64,000 nucleotides of DNA from Cyclobacterium xiamenense (lineage in GTDB: Bacteria; Bacteroidota; Bacteroidia; Cytophagales; Cyclobacteriaceae): contig NZ_WIOK01000016.1 in assembly GCF_009467825.1 (NCBI RefSeq), forward strand, positions 1 through 64,000, given 5' to 3'. The notes beneath the pieces are model-generated. The model worked only from the letters and a program-made list of their open reading frames with translations. It was not told the DNA's origin and searched no databases. A program made the translations under genes and the position numbers. Below are positions 25,170-34,277 of this stretch, piece after piece (within the stretch, counting starts at the first letter, position 1; every line of letters starts with the position of its first letter).

Positions 25170-28100
25170 TTAAAACCCAACACTTACACCACCGCTAAAA
25201 AGCCTGCTGTGTGGAAAAAACTGACTTCTACCCCGGGGTGTCTCCGGATCAAACAATTCTGTTTCTGTAAATGTCAGCATGTTTTCGCCGGATACATATA
25301 CCCTTAGGTTGGCTACAACATTCTGCGGAATGGTATACCCGAGTTGGAAATTTTTCAAGCGCAGGTAGCTGGTGTTCTGCAACCAAAAATCGGATTCCAT
25401 CAGATTGGCAGAGTTTCCGGAACGTACCATGGGCCAGGAGCCAGTTGGGTTTCTTTCCGGATGAAAGGCCTCCCTTGCCATGGTTGTAGGGATGAAATTG
25501 GTGTAGTTGGGTCCTTCCATCAGTGCGCCATCCAGGGAATGTTGCTGGCGCAGTACGCCTTGCCAAAACATGGAAAAGTCAAACCCCTTGTAGGAGGCGC
25601 TAAACCGCACGCCGAACTCATACCTTGGATCTTCGTTCCCCATGATGTACTGGTCACCTGCGGGGTAAAGCGACTGAGAGATGACTCCGTCTCCGTTTAA
25701 GTCCTCGTAAATGATGTCTCCGATCGTGACCGATGGAAAAATTGTGGCCGGATAGTTGTCCAGGTCTTCTTGTGTCCGGTAGATACCCGGGGATTGCAGG
25801 CCTCGCAGGGAATTGATGGATTCGCCTTCTGTCCATACCGTGAACTTGTCCGGGAAAAACGGCCCCGTTCCCTTTAAGTCTTCGATTCTATTGACAACAT
25901 CCGAAAAGTTTAGCCCAATCGTATATTGAAAACCATTATCCGGCGCTGGGATGCTGTTGTAGTTGATGGCCACTTCCCAGCCTCTATTCGATACCGCAGC
26001 AGCATTTTGTACCGGCGGGCTGTATCCGATTGTACGGGGGATGGGAAGTTCGATAAGAATATCGTCCGTGTATTTGTAAAAATATTCGGCTATCACTTCA
26101 ATCCGGTCATCCAAGAAACCCATATCCAAGCCAATATTGGACATCGTGGTGGTCTCCCAGGTAATGTCCGGGTTTCCCGCCCGGGTGATGGCCGTTCCTG
26201 GTACCAGATTATCATTAAACTGGTATCCATTGTTTAAGTTATACGTGTTCAGGTACCGGTACAGCCCGATGCGTTGGTTTCCAAGTTGTCCCCAGGACCC
26301 TCTCAGCCGTAAATTGCTAAAGGTGTCTCCCGTACTCATGAAATTTTCCTCGGATATTCTCCACCCGGCAGAAAAGGAAGGGAAAATACCCCATCGATTG
26401 CCTTCTCCAAATCGGGAGGATCCGTCGTAGCGAACATTGGCCTGAAACATGTACCGGTCATCATAGCTGTAATTTGCTCTACCAAAAAAGGACCGCAAAC
26501 GCCACTCCTCGGAATACCCCCCGGTGGTTTGGTTTTGAATGTCCCCCGCGTTGATGTCGCGCAGGTCATTGCTAAAGAAGTTGTCCCTGGAGGCAGCTAT
26601 TTCTTTGTACTGGTTATAGATTTCCTCGTATCCAGCCGTTCCCTGTATGCTATGCAGGCCAAAGGTTTGGTCGTAATTCAGGTACAGCCGTTGGCTCAAT
26701 TCCCGAAGGTTTTCCTGGCTTTCGGTAAGCTTTGAGGTAGCAAACCATCCCCCAACATTCACCAATTCGCCCGTCAGGTAATTCCTCATCCCTGATAATC
26801 CATTTTGGAAGATAAAACCATCCGTGGATGTGGTATTCAGGGTCACGTTGCCTTCCAGGGAAAGAGCATCGTTGATCTCGTAGGCAAAACCCAACTGACC
26901 AAAAACGTCGTCACTAATCCGGCTGGTTTCACCCTCCTGCACCATGGCACGGGCATTCCATTGTCCGGAAACCAGGTCATAGGTCCCATCGGGATACTCC
27001 ATAACAATGTTTCGATTGATATGAAGGAGCGCTTGTGTGATTCGCTGCCCGGTAAAGCCCGGACCACTGAAGGCCCGATTTCGGTACATGAGGTTGGTTT
27101 TGATGGTTAGCTTGTCGCTGGCGTACAAATCCGAATTGATACGCATGGTAACCTGCTTGTTGTTGAAATTTTGAAGAATGCCATCCGTATCGGCGTAGTT
27201 GATCGAGGCAAAAATTCTCCCCGCATCGCTCCCGCTGGAAAGCGATAGCGAATGCCGCTGTTGAAAAGCATTCGGGTTGAAAATTCCCCCTTCGTAGTCC
27301 GCAAACGGGTACTGTAGTGGATTGGTACCTGCGGCTACGTTTTCAATATACGTTTCGCTGTAGGTAGGATTGGCCCCCACATTGGCTTGCGCCTCGTTCT
27401 CCAAACGCATCCAGGTAACAGGGTCGGTTGGTTCGGGAAAGAAATTGGGATTTTGCCAACCCACGAAATTGTTGTAATTGATGGAAACACCACTTGCTGC
27501 GCCTCTTTTGGTGGTTACCAGAATCACCCCATTGGCCGCTCTGGAGCCATAAATGGCAGATGATGCCGCATCTTTCAACACCGTGATGGTTTCGATATTG
27601 GTGGGTTCAACCGTGCTTAAGGATTGTTCCACCCCATCGATTAGCACCAATGGATTGGCGTTGTTTAAGGTACCGACGCCTCGGATTCTGATACTCGTGC
27701 TTTCATTACCGGGCGCTCCACCGTTGTTTTGAATGCTCAGGCCAGGCGTGGTGCCCTGAAGGGCTGCGGCTGTGTTAAGAACGGGACGTCTGGCGATATC
27801 GTCTCCTGCCACGGTACTTACCGCACCGGTGACATTCGCCCGCTTTTGGGTACCAAATCCGATAACTACTACTTCGTCCAACGAAGACGTAGCCTCGATT
27901 AGGGTTACGTTGATGATGGAACGATCCCCGATACTGATGCGCTGACTTTCAAAGCCAATAAAGGAAACGACGATCTCCGATCCCTCCGGTACGGTCAGGG
28001 AGTACTTTCCGTCCAAATCAGTGGCCGTACCGATTGTGGTTCCGGGAAGGGAAATGGTTGCTCCCGGAATGGGTTCGCCAGTTGGGTCCGATACGGTACC

Positions 28101-28289
28101 GGTTACCGTTACATCGGCTCGTTGTTGAAAGGGTGCCGCCTCGATTAGGTAGGATGCATGGATGCCGAACGCTTCGCTGATTACGGAACGGGCATGACTT
28201 TTCGTCGAATACGTGGTCAGAAGCTGTATCGCCACCAACAAAACCATCGTTTTGTGTGACACAACCCCTGTGAGTAGTGGTTTTTTCAT
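25170..28289 (-). CDS. SusC/RagA-family TonB-linked outer membrane protein
   Basis: This 1039-residue TonB-dependent transporter has the usual SusC order. A signal peptide starts at MKKPLLTG. It is followed by a linker, then a carboxypeptidase-regulatory-like domain (VTVTGTVSDPTGEPI onwards), the plug with VVVIGFGTQKRANVTGAVS and GVEQSLSTV, and a 22-strand barrel ending in an aromatic residue (GVSVGF). The frame is open 24 codons further upstream, but ATG 28289 begins at the signal peptide. No glycoside hydrolase, sulfatase, anti-sigma factor or hybrid sensor lies beside the pair. It probably imports a small oligosaccharide, peptide or other ligand made elsewhere. Confidence 0.95.
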   Translation of the reverse strand: MKKPLLTGVVSHKTMVLLVAIQLLTTYSTKSHARSVISEAFGIHASYLIEAAPFQQRADVTVTGTVSDPTGEPIPGATISLPGTTIGTATDLDGKYSLTVPEGSEIVVSFIGFESQRISIGDRSIINVTLIEATSSLDEVVVIGFGTQKRANVTGAVSTVAGDDIARRPVLNTAAALQGTTPGLSIQNNGGAPGNESTSIRIRGVGTLNNANPLVLIDGVEQSLSTVEPTNIETITVLKDAASSAIYGSRAANGVILVTTKRGAASGVSINYNNFVGWQNPNFFPEPTDPVTWMRLENEAQANVGANPTYSETYIENVAAGTNPLQYPFADYEGGIFNPNAFQQRHSLSLSSGSDAGRIFASINYADTDGILQNFNNKQVTMRINSDLYASDKLTIKTNLMYRNRAFSGPGFTGQRITQALLHINRNIVMEYPDGTYDLVSGQWNARAMVQEGETSRISDDVFGQLGFAYEINDALSLEGNVTLNTTSTDGFIFQNGLSGMRNYLTGELVNVGGWFATSKLTESQENLRELSQRLYLNYDQTFGLHSIQGTAGYEEIYNQYKEIAASRDNFFSNDLRDINAGDIQNQTTGGYSEEWRLRSFFGRANYSYDDRYMFQANVRYDGSSRFGEGNRWGIFPSFSAGWRISEENFMSTGDTFSNLRLRGSWGQLGNQRIGLYRYLNTYNLNNGYQFNDNLVPGTAITRAGNPDITWETTTMSNIGLDMGFLDDRIEVIAEYFYKYTDDILIELPIPRTIGYSPPVQNAAAVSNRGWEVAINYNSIPAPDNGFQYTIGLNFSDVVNRIEDLKGTGPFFPDKFTVWTEGESINSLRGLQSPGIYRTQEDLDNYPATIFPSVTIGDIIYEDLNGDGVISQSLYPAGDQYIMGNEDPRYEFGVRFSASYKGFDFSMFWQGVLRQQHSLDGALMEGPNYTNFIPTTMAREAFHPERNPTGSWPMVRSGNSANLMESDFWLQNTSYLRLKNFQLGYTIPQNVVANLRVYVSGENMLTFTETELFDPETPRGRSQFFPHSRLFSGGVSVGF

Positions 28290-28358
28290 AATTTTTAAGG
28301 TATGTATGGTTAGTTGCCGGTACGAAATTGTAGCCATTCGCTCGCTACATTTTTTAGG

Positions 28359-28389
28359 CAAAATTTAGGGTGGTGGTACGTCGCTGCAA
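28359..28389 (-). promoter_or_regulatory. Probable promoter of susC/susD
   Basis: Reverse-strand TTG at 28387-28389, a 19-base spacer, then TAAATTTTG at 28359-28367, about 70 bases before the SusC ATG. The -7 element carries one base more than TAnnTTTG, the same variant as before the muramidase operon. Confidence 0.42.
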
Positions 28390-29553
28390 GGGCGCTTCAC
28401 CGGGTAATGTCTTTTTTTTCACATAGGCATGTGGTTTTTGGTTTATCAATGCGGGAAACATACGTACTTCACGCGATCAGCTGGCTACCTCAACAGCTAG
28501 CCAAACGAACCATGTCCGATTACCCAATACGGGTTGCGAGACACGGAAGCGGTTGTAGAAATGCGCTTTACCTTTTAATTAACTGATTTTTTACTTAAAA
28601 TAGAGGGTAAAAAACCATATTAATTGGTAATAAATAAATAAAATATAGGCTTTTTAGGTTGCAAAAATTATATTAAGTAAGTTATGCTATATCAGTTTTA
28701 TACTAAAAGCATTGCAGCTGTTTTACCCAAAAATAATTAACAGGAAACACTTAATAAATAAATCACTAAATAAATGCCAAAAATCCATTATTTTTTGAAA
28801 TTTGGGATTACGTGTTTACAAATAATTGAATGTGTTTTTTCGTTTTTTAAAAATATAAAAGAATTTTCTTATAAAAAAATAATTGCAAAATTAGATTTAA
28901 AAATGAAAATAAAATAGTTGATTTCCGAATGTCAACGTTGGTTTTTCGTGGGCAACGGGTCGCCTTGGGTACCAAATTACGGAATGTGGGTGCGACGCGT
29001 TAGCAGTATGGGAAAATTGCTTGTTTTTGCCCGCATTCTCGGATCAAATAGCAATACGACGGGACCCTACCTTATATAAGTTGGTGTTTGAGCAAGGGGC
29101 TTTCTCTGGTCAATCAGCGGCCAGGGCCCGGGTTTGCCAGGCAGAATGGGCGGGAAGGGCTGAGGCAAAACTTAATTCATTGTTGATTGAATCTCGAGAT
29201 GCAATCAAACTTGATCTGGACACCGAATAATTTGGCTCAATCGCCAGACATGGGCCAATAGTGGCAGTTGACAAATCCCCCGTGGGGACCTTACTTTCCT
29301 GCAGGCAGGTGGTAGCTTACCAAAAAAACCGTCCGGTATTCCGTCGTAGGGTTGCTACCGGGGCTTCTTGACGTGGATCTTTTACCCAGAACCGATCCGG
29401 ACGTTTTTGCGGCAGGGTTTGCCCGTTTGCATCCGAGGTAGCGATTGTTCGCTGACGGATTCAGCCCTGCGAAAAAAACCGATCGGCAACGAGCTGCTAG
29501 ACGGAAACCCACGACGGAACCATGTCCAACGTGTTCAGCCTTTGGCTTCGTGG
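28390..29553. other. Gene-free region of about 1.2 kb with a very AT-rich core
   Basis: From about 28586 to 28925 the sequence is made up almost wholly of A and T with many short A and T runs; this is unlike the rest of the window. From about 28930 to 29553 the base mix is normal again but no open frame resembles a known protein. No RNA gene, repeat array or transposase remnant was recognised. Confidence 0.6.
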
Positions 29554-29949
29554 TTATTGTATCGGTAACACGCTGCGGTTTGCATTGTCTACTTCTACCA
29601 CATCTGTCACGACGTATTCACTCGCGCCTCTCCATGGAATGGGGTTGAGGTATTCCTTGTACCGCAATTCGACAAATTTACCACCGGCTCGTTCCAGAAT
29701 TAGGGCAACCGAGTCTCCCGACGCACTGAAGCGAAACTCATTGCTTTGTAGCGCTCCCGGGTTCGGGCTTTGAAACCCATCCTGTACCAGTCGCCCCTCC
29801 CAGGTTTTAAATACAAACCCTTTTTTCTCAAAATAATTGAGGTTGCCTGCTTTTATTCCTTCGGAAAATACAAAATAGTACCTCCACCAAAACAGGCCTG
29901 CTAAAAGAACGACCAGTACGACAGCTACCGGTCCGATAATTTTTTTCAT
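29554..29949 (-). CDS. Small single-pass membrane protein conserved in Bacteroidota
   Basis: This 131-residue protein has one N-terminal membrane helix (about 4-25), followed by the pattern YYFVFSEGIKAGNLNYFEKKG, shown here as YFVFSEGIKAG and then FEKKGFVFKTWEG. I recognise this as a common uncharacterised Bacteroidota family whose members are sometimes misannotated as 6-phosphogluconate dehydrogenase. The soluble beta-rich part should face the periplasm. The frame opens at 30033 but the ATG at 29949 starts at the membrane helix. It is divergent from the LemA gene. The function is unknown. Confidence 0.8.
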   Translation of the reverse strand: MKKIIGPVAVVLVVLLAGLFWWRYYFVFSEGIKAGNLNYFEKKGFVFKTWEGRLVQDGFQSPNPGALQSNEFRFSASGDSVALILERAGGKFVELRYKEYLNPIPWRGASEYVVTDVVEVDNANRSVLPIQ

Positions 29950-30038
29950 GGGTTTTATATTGAAGTTAAAGCCGCTTAAATATAAGAATAATTCCCATTT
30001 TTTGTATATTCCCCGATGAAAGGACAAACCCAAAAACT

Positions 30039-30602
30039 ATGAGTATCATTTGGATCGTATTAATTGTTGCCGTTTTGATCGGTATTTTTGTTGTATCGCT
30101 GTACAATAAGTTAGTTGCTTTTAAAAACAACCGCGAGAATGCCTTTGCTGACATTGATGTGCAATTGAAGCAACGGCACGACCTGATTCCCCAGTTGGTG
30201 AGCAGTGTCAAGGGTTACATGGAACACGAGGCAGGCGTCCTCACCCGGGTAACCGAGGCGCGATCACGTGCCATGAATGCTTCCACGATTGATGGGAAAA
30301 TTGCGGCCGAACAGGAACTTGGTTCCGCCTTGCAAGGGCTGCAAATTCAGGTAGAAGCTTATCCCGATTTGAAAGCAAACACGAATTTCTTGCATCTGCA
30401 AAACGAGATTTCCGATGTGGAAAATAAGCTGGCCGCCGCCAGGAGGTATTTCAATTCCGCAACCAAAGAGTTCAATGTGGCAGTCCAGAGTTTTCCTTCC
30501 AACCTGATTGCCGGGATGTTTGGCTTCCACACCGAACAAATGTTTGATGTGGGCAGCTCCGAAAGGGAGCGACTGGATCAGGCGCCCGAAATTAAATTTT
30601 AA
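30039..30602 (+). CDS. lemA: LemA family protein
   Basis: This 187-residue protein has one N-terminal membrane helix (about 3-22) and the LemA helical bundle, with the family block NRENAFADIDVQLKQRHDLI (31-50) and VKGYMEHE. It ends after a conserved FG..FH region. LemA proteins are membrane-anchored coiled bundles often encoded beside HtpX-type proteases, as here with a seven-base gap to the M48 gene. The role is not settled; a link to membrane protein quality control is inferred from neighbours. Confidence 0.93.
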   Translation: MSIIWIVLIVAVLIGIFVVSLYNKLVAFKNNRENAFADIDVQLKQRHDLIPQLVSSVKGYMEHEAGVLTRVTEARSRAMNASTIDGKIAAEQELGSALQGLQIQVEAYPDLKANTNFLHLQNEISDVENKLAAARRYFNSATKEFNVAVQSFPSNLIAGMFGFHTEQMFDVGSSERERLDQAPEIKF

Positions 30603-30606
30603 GGAG
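30601..30606 (+). promoter_or_regulatory. Shine-Dalgarno-like AAGGAG before the M48 protease gene
   Basis: AAGGAG overlaps the lemA stop codon and ends three bases before the ATG at 30610. Such a purine box is rare in this window, where most starts have none. The very short spacing makes its use uncertain. Confidence 0.35.
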
Positions 30607-30609
30607 TAA

Positions 30610-31545
30610 ATGGCAGGATATATTGGAATTCAAATACAAATCAGACGAAATAACCTGCGTTCTGTTTTGTTGTTGCTGGGATTTCCTTTGTTGGTGTTGG
30701 CAGCGGTTTATGCGTTTTTTTATCTAACCCTGCCTGCGGAAGAGCCAACGGACAGGGTCATGGAGTTGTTTCTGCAGACCCTGCCAGGAGTTTTGATTGC
30801 GGTTGCCGTATGGTTTGTCATTGCGTTCTTTTTTCATTCGAAGATGATTCGCAGTGCTGCCGGAGCAAGGCCTCTGGAACGAAAAGAAAACATGCGGGTG
30901 TATAATTTGGTAGAAAACCTTTGCATCAGCAAGGGAATGAAAATGCCGAAGGTACAGATCATCGAGGATCCGGCGTTGAATGCCTTTGCCAGTGGGATCA
31001 ACGAAAAAACATACACTGTCACCCTTACCCGAGGCATCATCGATGAACTGAATGACGAGGAATTGGAGGGGGTGATTGCGCACGAGTTGATGCACATTCG
31101 GAACAAAGACGTACGACTATTGATCGTCTCCATCATTTTTGTGGGCATTTTCTCCTTTGTTGCGCAGATTCTCTTTCGAAGCATGATTTATGGAGGGGGT
31201 AGAAGACGAGGAAAGAGCGATAACCGCGCCCTATTGATCGCCATGGTTATTGCCTTTGTGGCGTTTTTGCTAAGCATGTTGTTTCGCTTTGCCATTTCCA
31301 GAAAAAGGGAGTACATGGCCGATAGCGGGGCAGCGGAGATGACCAAAAAGCCCTGGGCATTGGCAGCCGCTTTGCGTAAGATTTCAGGAAATTACCGGGT
31401 ACAGACGGTGAAAAGTGACGACGTGGCGGAACTGTTTATTGAAAACAGACCGGACAAATCCTCCGGATTCTTATCTGCCATTACGGGGCTATTTGCCACG
31501 CATCCCCCCATCGATAAGCGGATTGAGCTGCTGGAGCAGTTTTGA
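30610..31545 (+). CDS. M48-family (HtpX-like) membrane metalloprotease
   Basis: This 311-residue integral membrane protease has the zinc motif HELMH (158-162) and the third ligand Glu234 in SRKREYMADSGAAEMT. Two membrane helices precede the catalytic domain (about 17-40 and 56-76) and two follow the HExxH (about 169-190 and 207-229), the usual HtpX layout. It degrades misfolded membrane proteins in relatives. It is translated just after LemA and lies 48 bases before the DnaJ-like gene, forming a proteostasis cluster. Confidence 0.92.
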   Translation: MAGYIGIQIQIRRNNLRSVLLLLGFPLLVLAAVYAFFYLTLPAEEPTDRVMELFLQTLPGVLIAVAVWFVIAFFFHSKMIRSAAGARPLERKENMRVYNLVENLCISKGMKMPKVQIIEDPALNAFASGINEKTYTVTLTRGIIDELNDEELEGVIAHELMHIRNKDVRLLIVSIIFVGIFSFVAQILFRSMIYGGGRRRGKSDNRALLIAMVIAFVAFLLSMLFRFAISRKREYMADSGAAEMTKKPWALAAALRKISGNYRVQTVKSDDVAELFIENRPDKSSGFLSAITGLFATHPPIDKRIELLEQF

Positions 31546-31593
31546 AACGAGCAATGAATGGAATAAGCAAAAACCAGGATAGGCGGACATACC

Positions 31594-32499
31594 ATGGATT
31601 TTATTGATTATTATCAACTTCTGGAAATTGGAAAGGACGCCAGTCAGGAAGAAATTAAAAAGGCGTACCGAAAGCTCGCACGAAAATACCATCCCGATCT
31701 CAATCCAAACGATCAGGAGGCCCAAAAGAAGTTTCAGGCCATCAACGAAGCTAACGAGGTATTGAGTGACCCGGAGAAACGGAAAAAATACGACCAATTC
31801 GGCAAAGACTGGAAACATGCAGAGGCCTTTCAGGGTCAGTCCGGCGGAGGACCTGCCGGTGGTTTTCGTGAGCAATCGTACCGATCTGAAGATTTTGAAC
31901 AAGCATTTGGTCAGGGTGGCTTTTCGGATTTTTTTGAGTCGCTATTTGGAAAAGCTGGCGGTCGAACTGAATCCAAGATCAGGTTCAAGGGCGCCGACCT
32001 GCACGCCAGCCTGGAATTGCCTCTCAGAGACCTGATGCACACGCACAAGAAAACGATTGCCATCAACGATCAAAAAATCCGAATAACCATTCATGCGGGC
32101 GTTGAAGATGGACAAACCATTCGAATCAAGGGCCACGGTGGAGAAGGCTTACAGGGAGGTCCCCGGGGTGATTTGTACATCACCTTTCATGTGGCTGGCG
32201 ATCCCCTGTATACCCGGGAGGGAACCAATCTATACAAAACAGAACAGATCGATTTGTATACGGCAGTATTGGGAGGGGAGGCGATTGTTGAAACGCTTGC
32301 AGGGAAAGTGAAACTCAAGATTCCGCCCGGGACGCAAAACGGAGCCCGGGTAAAACTGAAAGGAAAAGGTTTACCGCTATACAAAAACGAGCATATTCTG
32401 GGGGATCTGTACCTAACCTATCATGTGAAGATACCCAAAAACCTTACGGAAGCGGAGAAAAAATTATTTACCCAGTTGGCAAACCTGAAACAATCATGA
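31594..32499 (+). CDS. cbpA: DnaJ-family co-chaperone, CbpA-like
   Basis: This 301-residue protein has an N-terminal J domain (residues 4-70) with the HPD motif at 33-35, a Gly/Phe-rich linker, and the two beta-sandwich substrate-binding domains of the DnaJ C-terminus. It lacks the zinc-finger region of full DnaJ, which marks it as the CbpA type. It stimulates the ATPase of DnaK. The stop overlaps the start of the cbpM gene by four bases (ATGA), so the chaperone and its modulator are made together. Confidence 0.93.
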   Translation: MDFIDYYQLLEIGKDASQEEIKKAYRKLARKYHPDLNPNDQEAQKKFQAINEANEVLSDPEKRKKYDQFGKDWKHAEAFQGQSGGGPAGGFREQSYRSEDFEQAFGQGGFSDFFESLFGKAGGRTESKIRFKGADLHASLELPLRDLMHTHKKTIAINDQKIRITIHAGVEDGQTIRIKGHGGEGLQGGPRGDLYITFHVAGDPLYTREGTNLYKTEQIDLYTAVLGGEAIVETLAGKVKLKIPPGTQNGARVKLKGKGLPLYKNEHILGDLYLTYHVKIPKNLTEAEKKLFTQLANLKQS

Positions 32500-32807
32500 A
32501 TCATCCCGATGAAAGCCTGATACCCCTGGATCAATTTTGCATTTCTTGCGGAATTGAGGTTTCATTCGTGCATAGTCTTTCCAAAGAAGGGCTCTGTGAA
32601 CTCGTGGTACGGGAAGAATCCACGTACATCGTACCGGAGCATTTAGCCCAATTGGAGCGGCTGGCGCGGCTTCATTACGAAATGGAAATCAATCTGGAAG
32701 GGCTGCATGCGATCGTGCACCTGCAGGAAAAAATCACCGATTTGGAAGAAGAAGTTCGAAATCTTCGTAGAAAACTTCGGCGACACCAAAGCCCCGAGTA
32801 TGAATAG
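32496..32807 (+). CDS. cbpM: Chaperone modulator CbpM
   Basis: This 103-residue protein of the CbpM/MerR-like family binds the J domain of CbpA and tunes its activity. The N-terminal half ([16 protein letters not shown]) is a winged-helix-like segment and the C-terminal half (about 50-100) is a coiled coil ([17 protein letters not shown], then [14 protein letters not shown]). It directly overlaps cbpA. The short gap to the reverse tRNA gene contains no terminator that I can see. Confidence 0.88.
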   Translation: MNHPDESLIPLDQFCISCGIEVSFVHSLSKEGLCELVVREESTYIVPEHLAQLERLARLHYEMEINLEGLHAIVHLQEKITDLEEEVRNLRRKLRRHQSPEYE

Positions 32808-32882
32808 TAGGTCGTACCAGGCTCGAACTGGTGACCTCTGCCCTGTCAAGGCAGCGCTCTGAACCAACTGAGCTAACGACCT
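32808..32882 (-). tRNA. tRNA-Val (anticodon GAC)
   Basis: The reverse strand folds as a full cloverleaf. The acceptor stem AGGTCGT pairs with ACGACCT, with U8-A9 next and discriminator A. The D arm contains AGCTCAGTTGG. The anticodon stem CTGCC/GGCAG encloses the loop TTGACAG with anticodon GAC (complement at 32845-32847). The T arm ACCAG-TTCGAGC-CTGGT follows. The 3' CCA is not encoded. GAC reads the valine codons GUC and GUU. Confidence 0.95.
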
Positions 32883-32894
32883 GAATTCTCTGTG

Positions 32895-32925
32895 CAATAT
32901 TACGGGAATTCATTCAAATAGGCAA
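32895..32925 (-). promoter_or_regulatory. Promoter of tRNA-Val
   Basis: Reverse-strand TTG at 32923-32925, a 20-base spacer and TAATATTG at 32895-32902 match the Bacteroidota promoter with one mismatch. The predicted start lies only a few bases before the tRNA 5' end. Confidence 0.5.
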
Positions 32926-32966
32926 CAAAACCGTTTTAATATAATTCATCACCCTTGATCGTCTGT

Positions 32967-34277
32967 ATGTTACCATCCTTTCGAATTTACCCAATCACTC
33001 TTTTTCTCCTGCTGTTCGTTCTTTCTGTCCCTGTTGCTTCCGCGCAACAGCTGAGGGCTTCGGTCTCAAAGGTGGATATTACCCCGGAGGACAGCCAATG
33101 GTTGTTGGGCTACGGCGAGCGAAAATCAACCGGCGTTATCGATCGGATCTTTCACCGGGTGGTCCTGTTAAACGAAGGAGGCGAGACATTTTGTTTGATT
33201 TCTTCCGATATCTGTCTGGTATCCCCGGCGGAGTACGACCGGGTAGCCGCGGAAATTCAGGACCGCTTTGGGATTCCTGTACTGAATATTTGGTGGACCG
33301 TAACACACACCCATGCGGCGCCGGAGGTGGGACCGCCAGGCCTACCGGAGGCCTTTATGGGGGAACGGTACACGCATGAATGGGACCGGGATTATACCCG
33401 ATTGGTTGAAGACCGCTTATTGGCATCCATTGGTGAAGCCTTGGTCAGCCTTGAGCCTGCAAAAATGGGCTGGGGCTGGGGGTTTTCCAAAGCCAACATC
33501 AACCGGAGGGCAATCGATGAGCATGGAAAGGCGTCCCTTGGCCTGAATCCGGACGGCCCGGTGGACCGAAAAATCGGATTGATCCGCATCGATAAAGCGA
33601 ACGGAGATCCGTTGACACTGGTAGCCAACTATCCCATACACGGTACCGTACTTGGACAGGAAAACACCGCCATTAGCGGCGATGCGCCCGGGGTGGTGGC
33701 CGCATACGTGGAAGAAAAAATCGGCGTACCCATGCTGTTTATCAATGGTGCCGCCGGTAACCTGGCGCCTATATACAGCGTTTACCCCGATCCGCGTTCC
33801 GGACACCTCAGTCAGTTTAAGGTATTGCTAGGGGATAAAATCCTGGGCGCCTATGCCAACATTCAATCGATTACCGGAGCGGTGGACCTGCAAACGGCTG
33901 CCCTGACCATCCGCACCCCGCGTAAGGAAGGGCTGCCCTGGCCGGATGATTTGGCTGCCTATTCCGAATTGGATGGTGCAGGAAAGCCACAGATTCTATT
34001 GCCCATACGCTTTCTTAAATTCAATCAATCATTGGCCATTTGGAGTGCACCGCTGGAATTGTTTTGCGAAGTATCCAACGAGGTGCGCCAAGAGTCTCCC
34101 TTTCCCTACACCTACTATTATGGATACAGCAATGGCTGGTTGGGCTATCTGCCTACCGCAGCGGCCTATGCGCACGGCGGGTACGAAGTGGAACGGGTAA
34201 ATGCCTTTACACCCCGGGCCGGTGAAGACCTTACTTCCGCCGTGAAGGCCTTTCTTATGGGCTGGTTAAGCGAGTGA
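32967..34277 (+). CDS. Exported neutral/alkaline ceramidase-like protein
   Basis: This 436-residue protein has a Sec signal peptide (cleavage probably after ASA at residues 24-26) and the N-terminal domain of the neutral ceramidase family: VSKVDITPEDS, then the zinc-site motif THTHAAPEVG (His114, His116), and INGAAGNLAPIY. It lacks the C-terminal immunoglobulin-like domain of true ceramidases, being roughly 200-300 residues shorter. In Bacteroidota and Planctomycetes such short proteins usually have no known substrate, so ceramide hydrolysis is possible but unproven. The frame opens at a TTG (32955); ATG 32967 is preferred. Its stop overlaps the next start (TGATG). Confidence 0.85.
   Translation: MLPSFRIYPITLFLLLFVLSVPVASAQQLRASVSKVDITPEDSQWLLGYGERKSTGVIDRIFHRVVLLNEGGETFCLISSDICLVSPAEYDRVAAEIQDRFGIPVLNIWWTVTHTHAAPEVGPPGLPEAFMGERYTHEWDRDYTRLVEDRLLASIGEALVSLEPAKMGWGWGFSKANINRRAIDEHGKASLGLNPDGPVDRKIGLIRIDKANGDPLTLVANYPIHGTVLGQENTAISGDAPGVVAAYVEEKIGVPMLFINGAAGNLAPIYSVYPDPRSGHLSQFKVLLGDKILGAYANIQSITGAVDLQTAALTIRTPRKEGLPWPDDLAAYSELDGAGKPQILLPIRFLKFNQSLAIWSAPLELFCEVSNEVRQESPFPYTYYYGYSNGWLGYLPTAAAYAHGGYEVERVNAFTPRAGEDLTSAVKAFLMGWLSE

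Noticed and set aside
29021-29230. Small forward open frame in the gene-free region after susC
   Set aside because: It begins at a TTG, resembles no family and has no promoter or partner gene.
32808-32882. tRNA-Asp on the forward strand, because GTC appears in the centre
   Set aside because: The D arm and T arm consensus and a perfect acceptor stem fit only the reverse strand, where the anticodon is GAC (Val).
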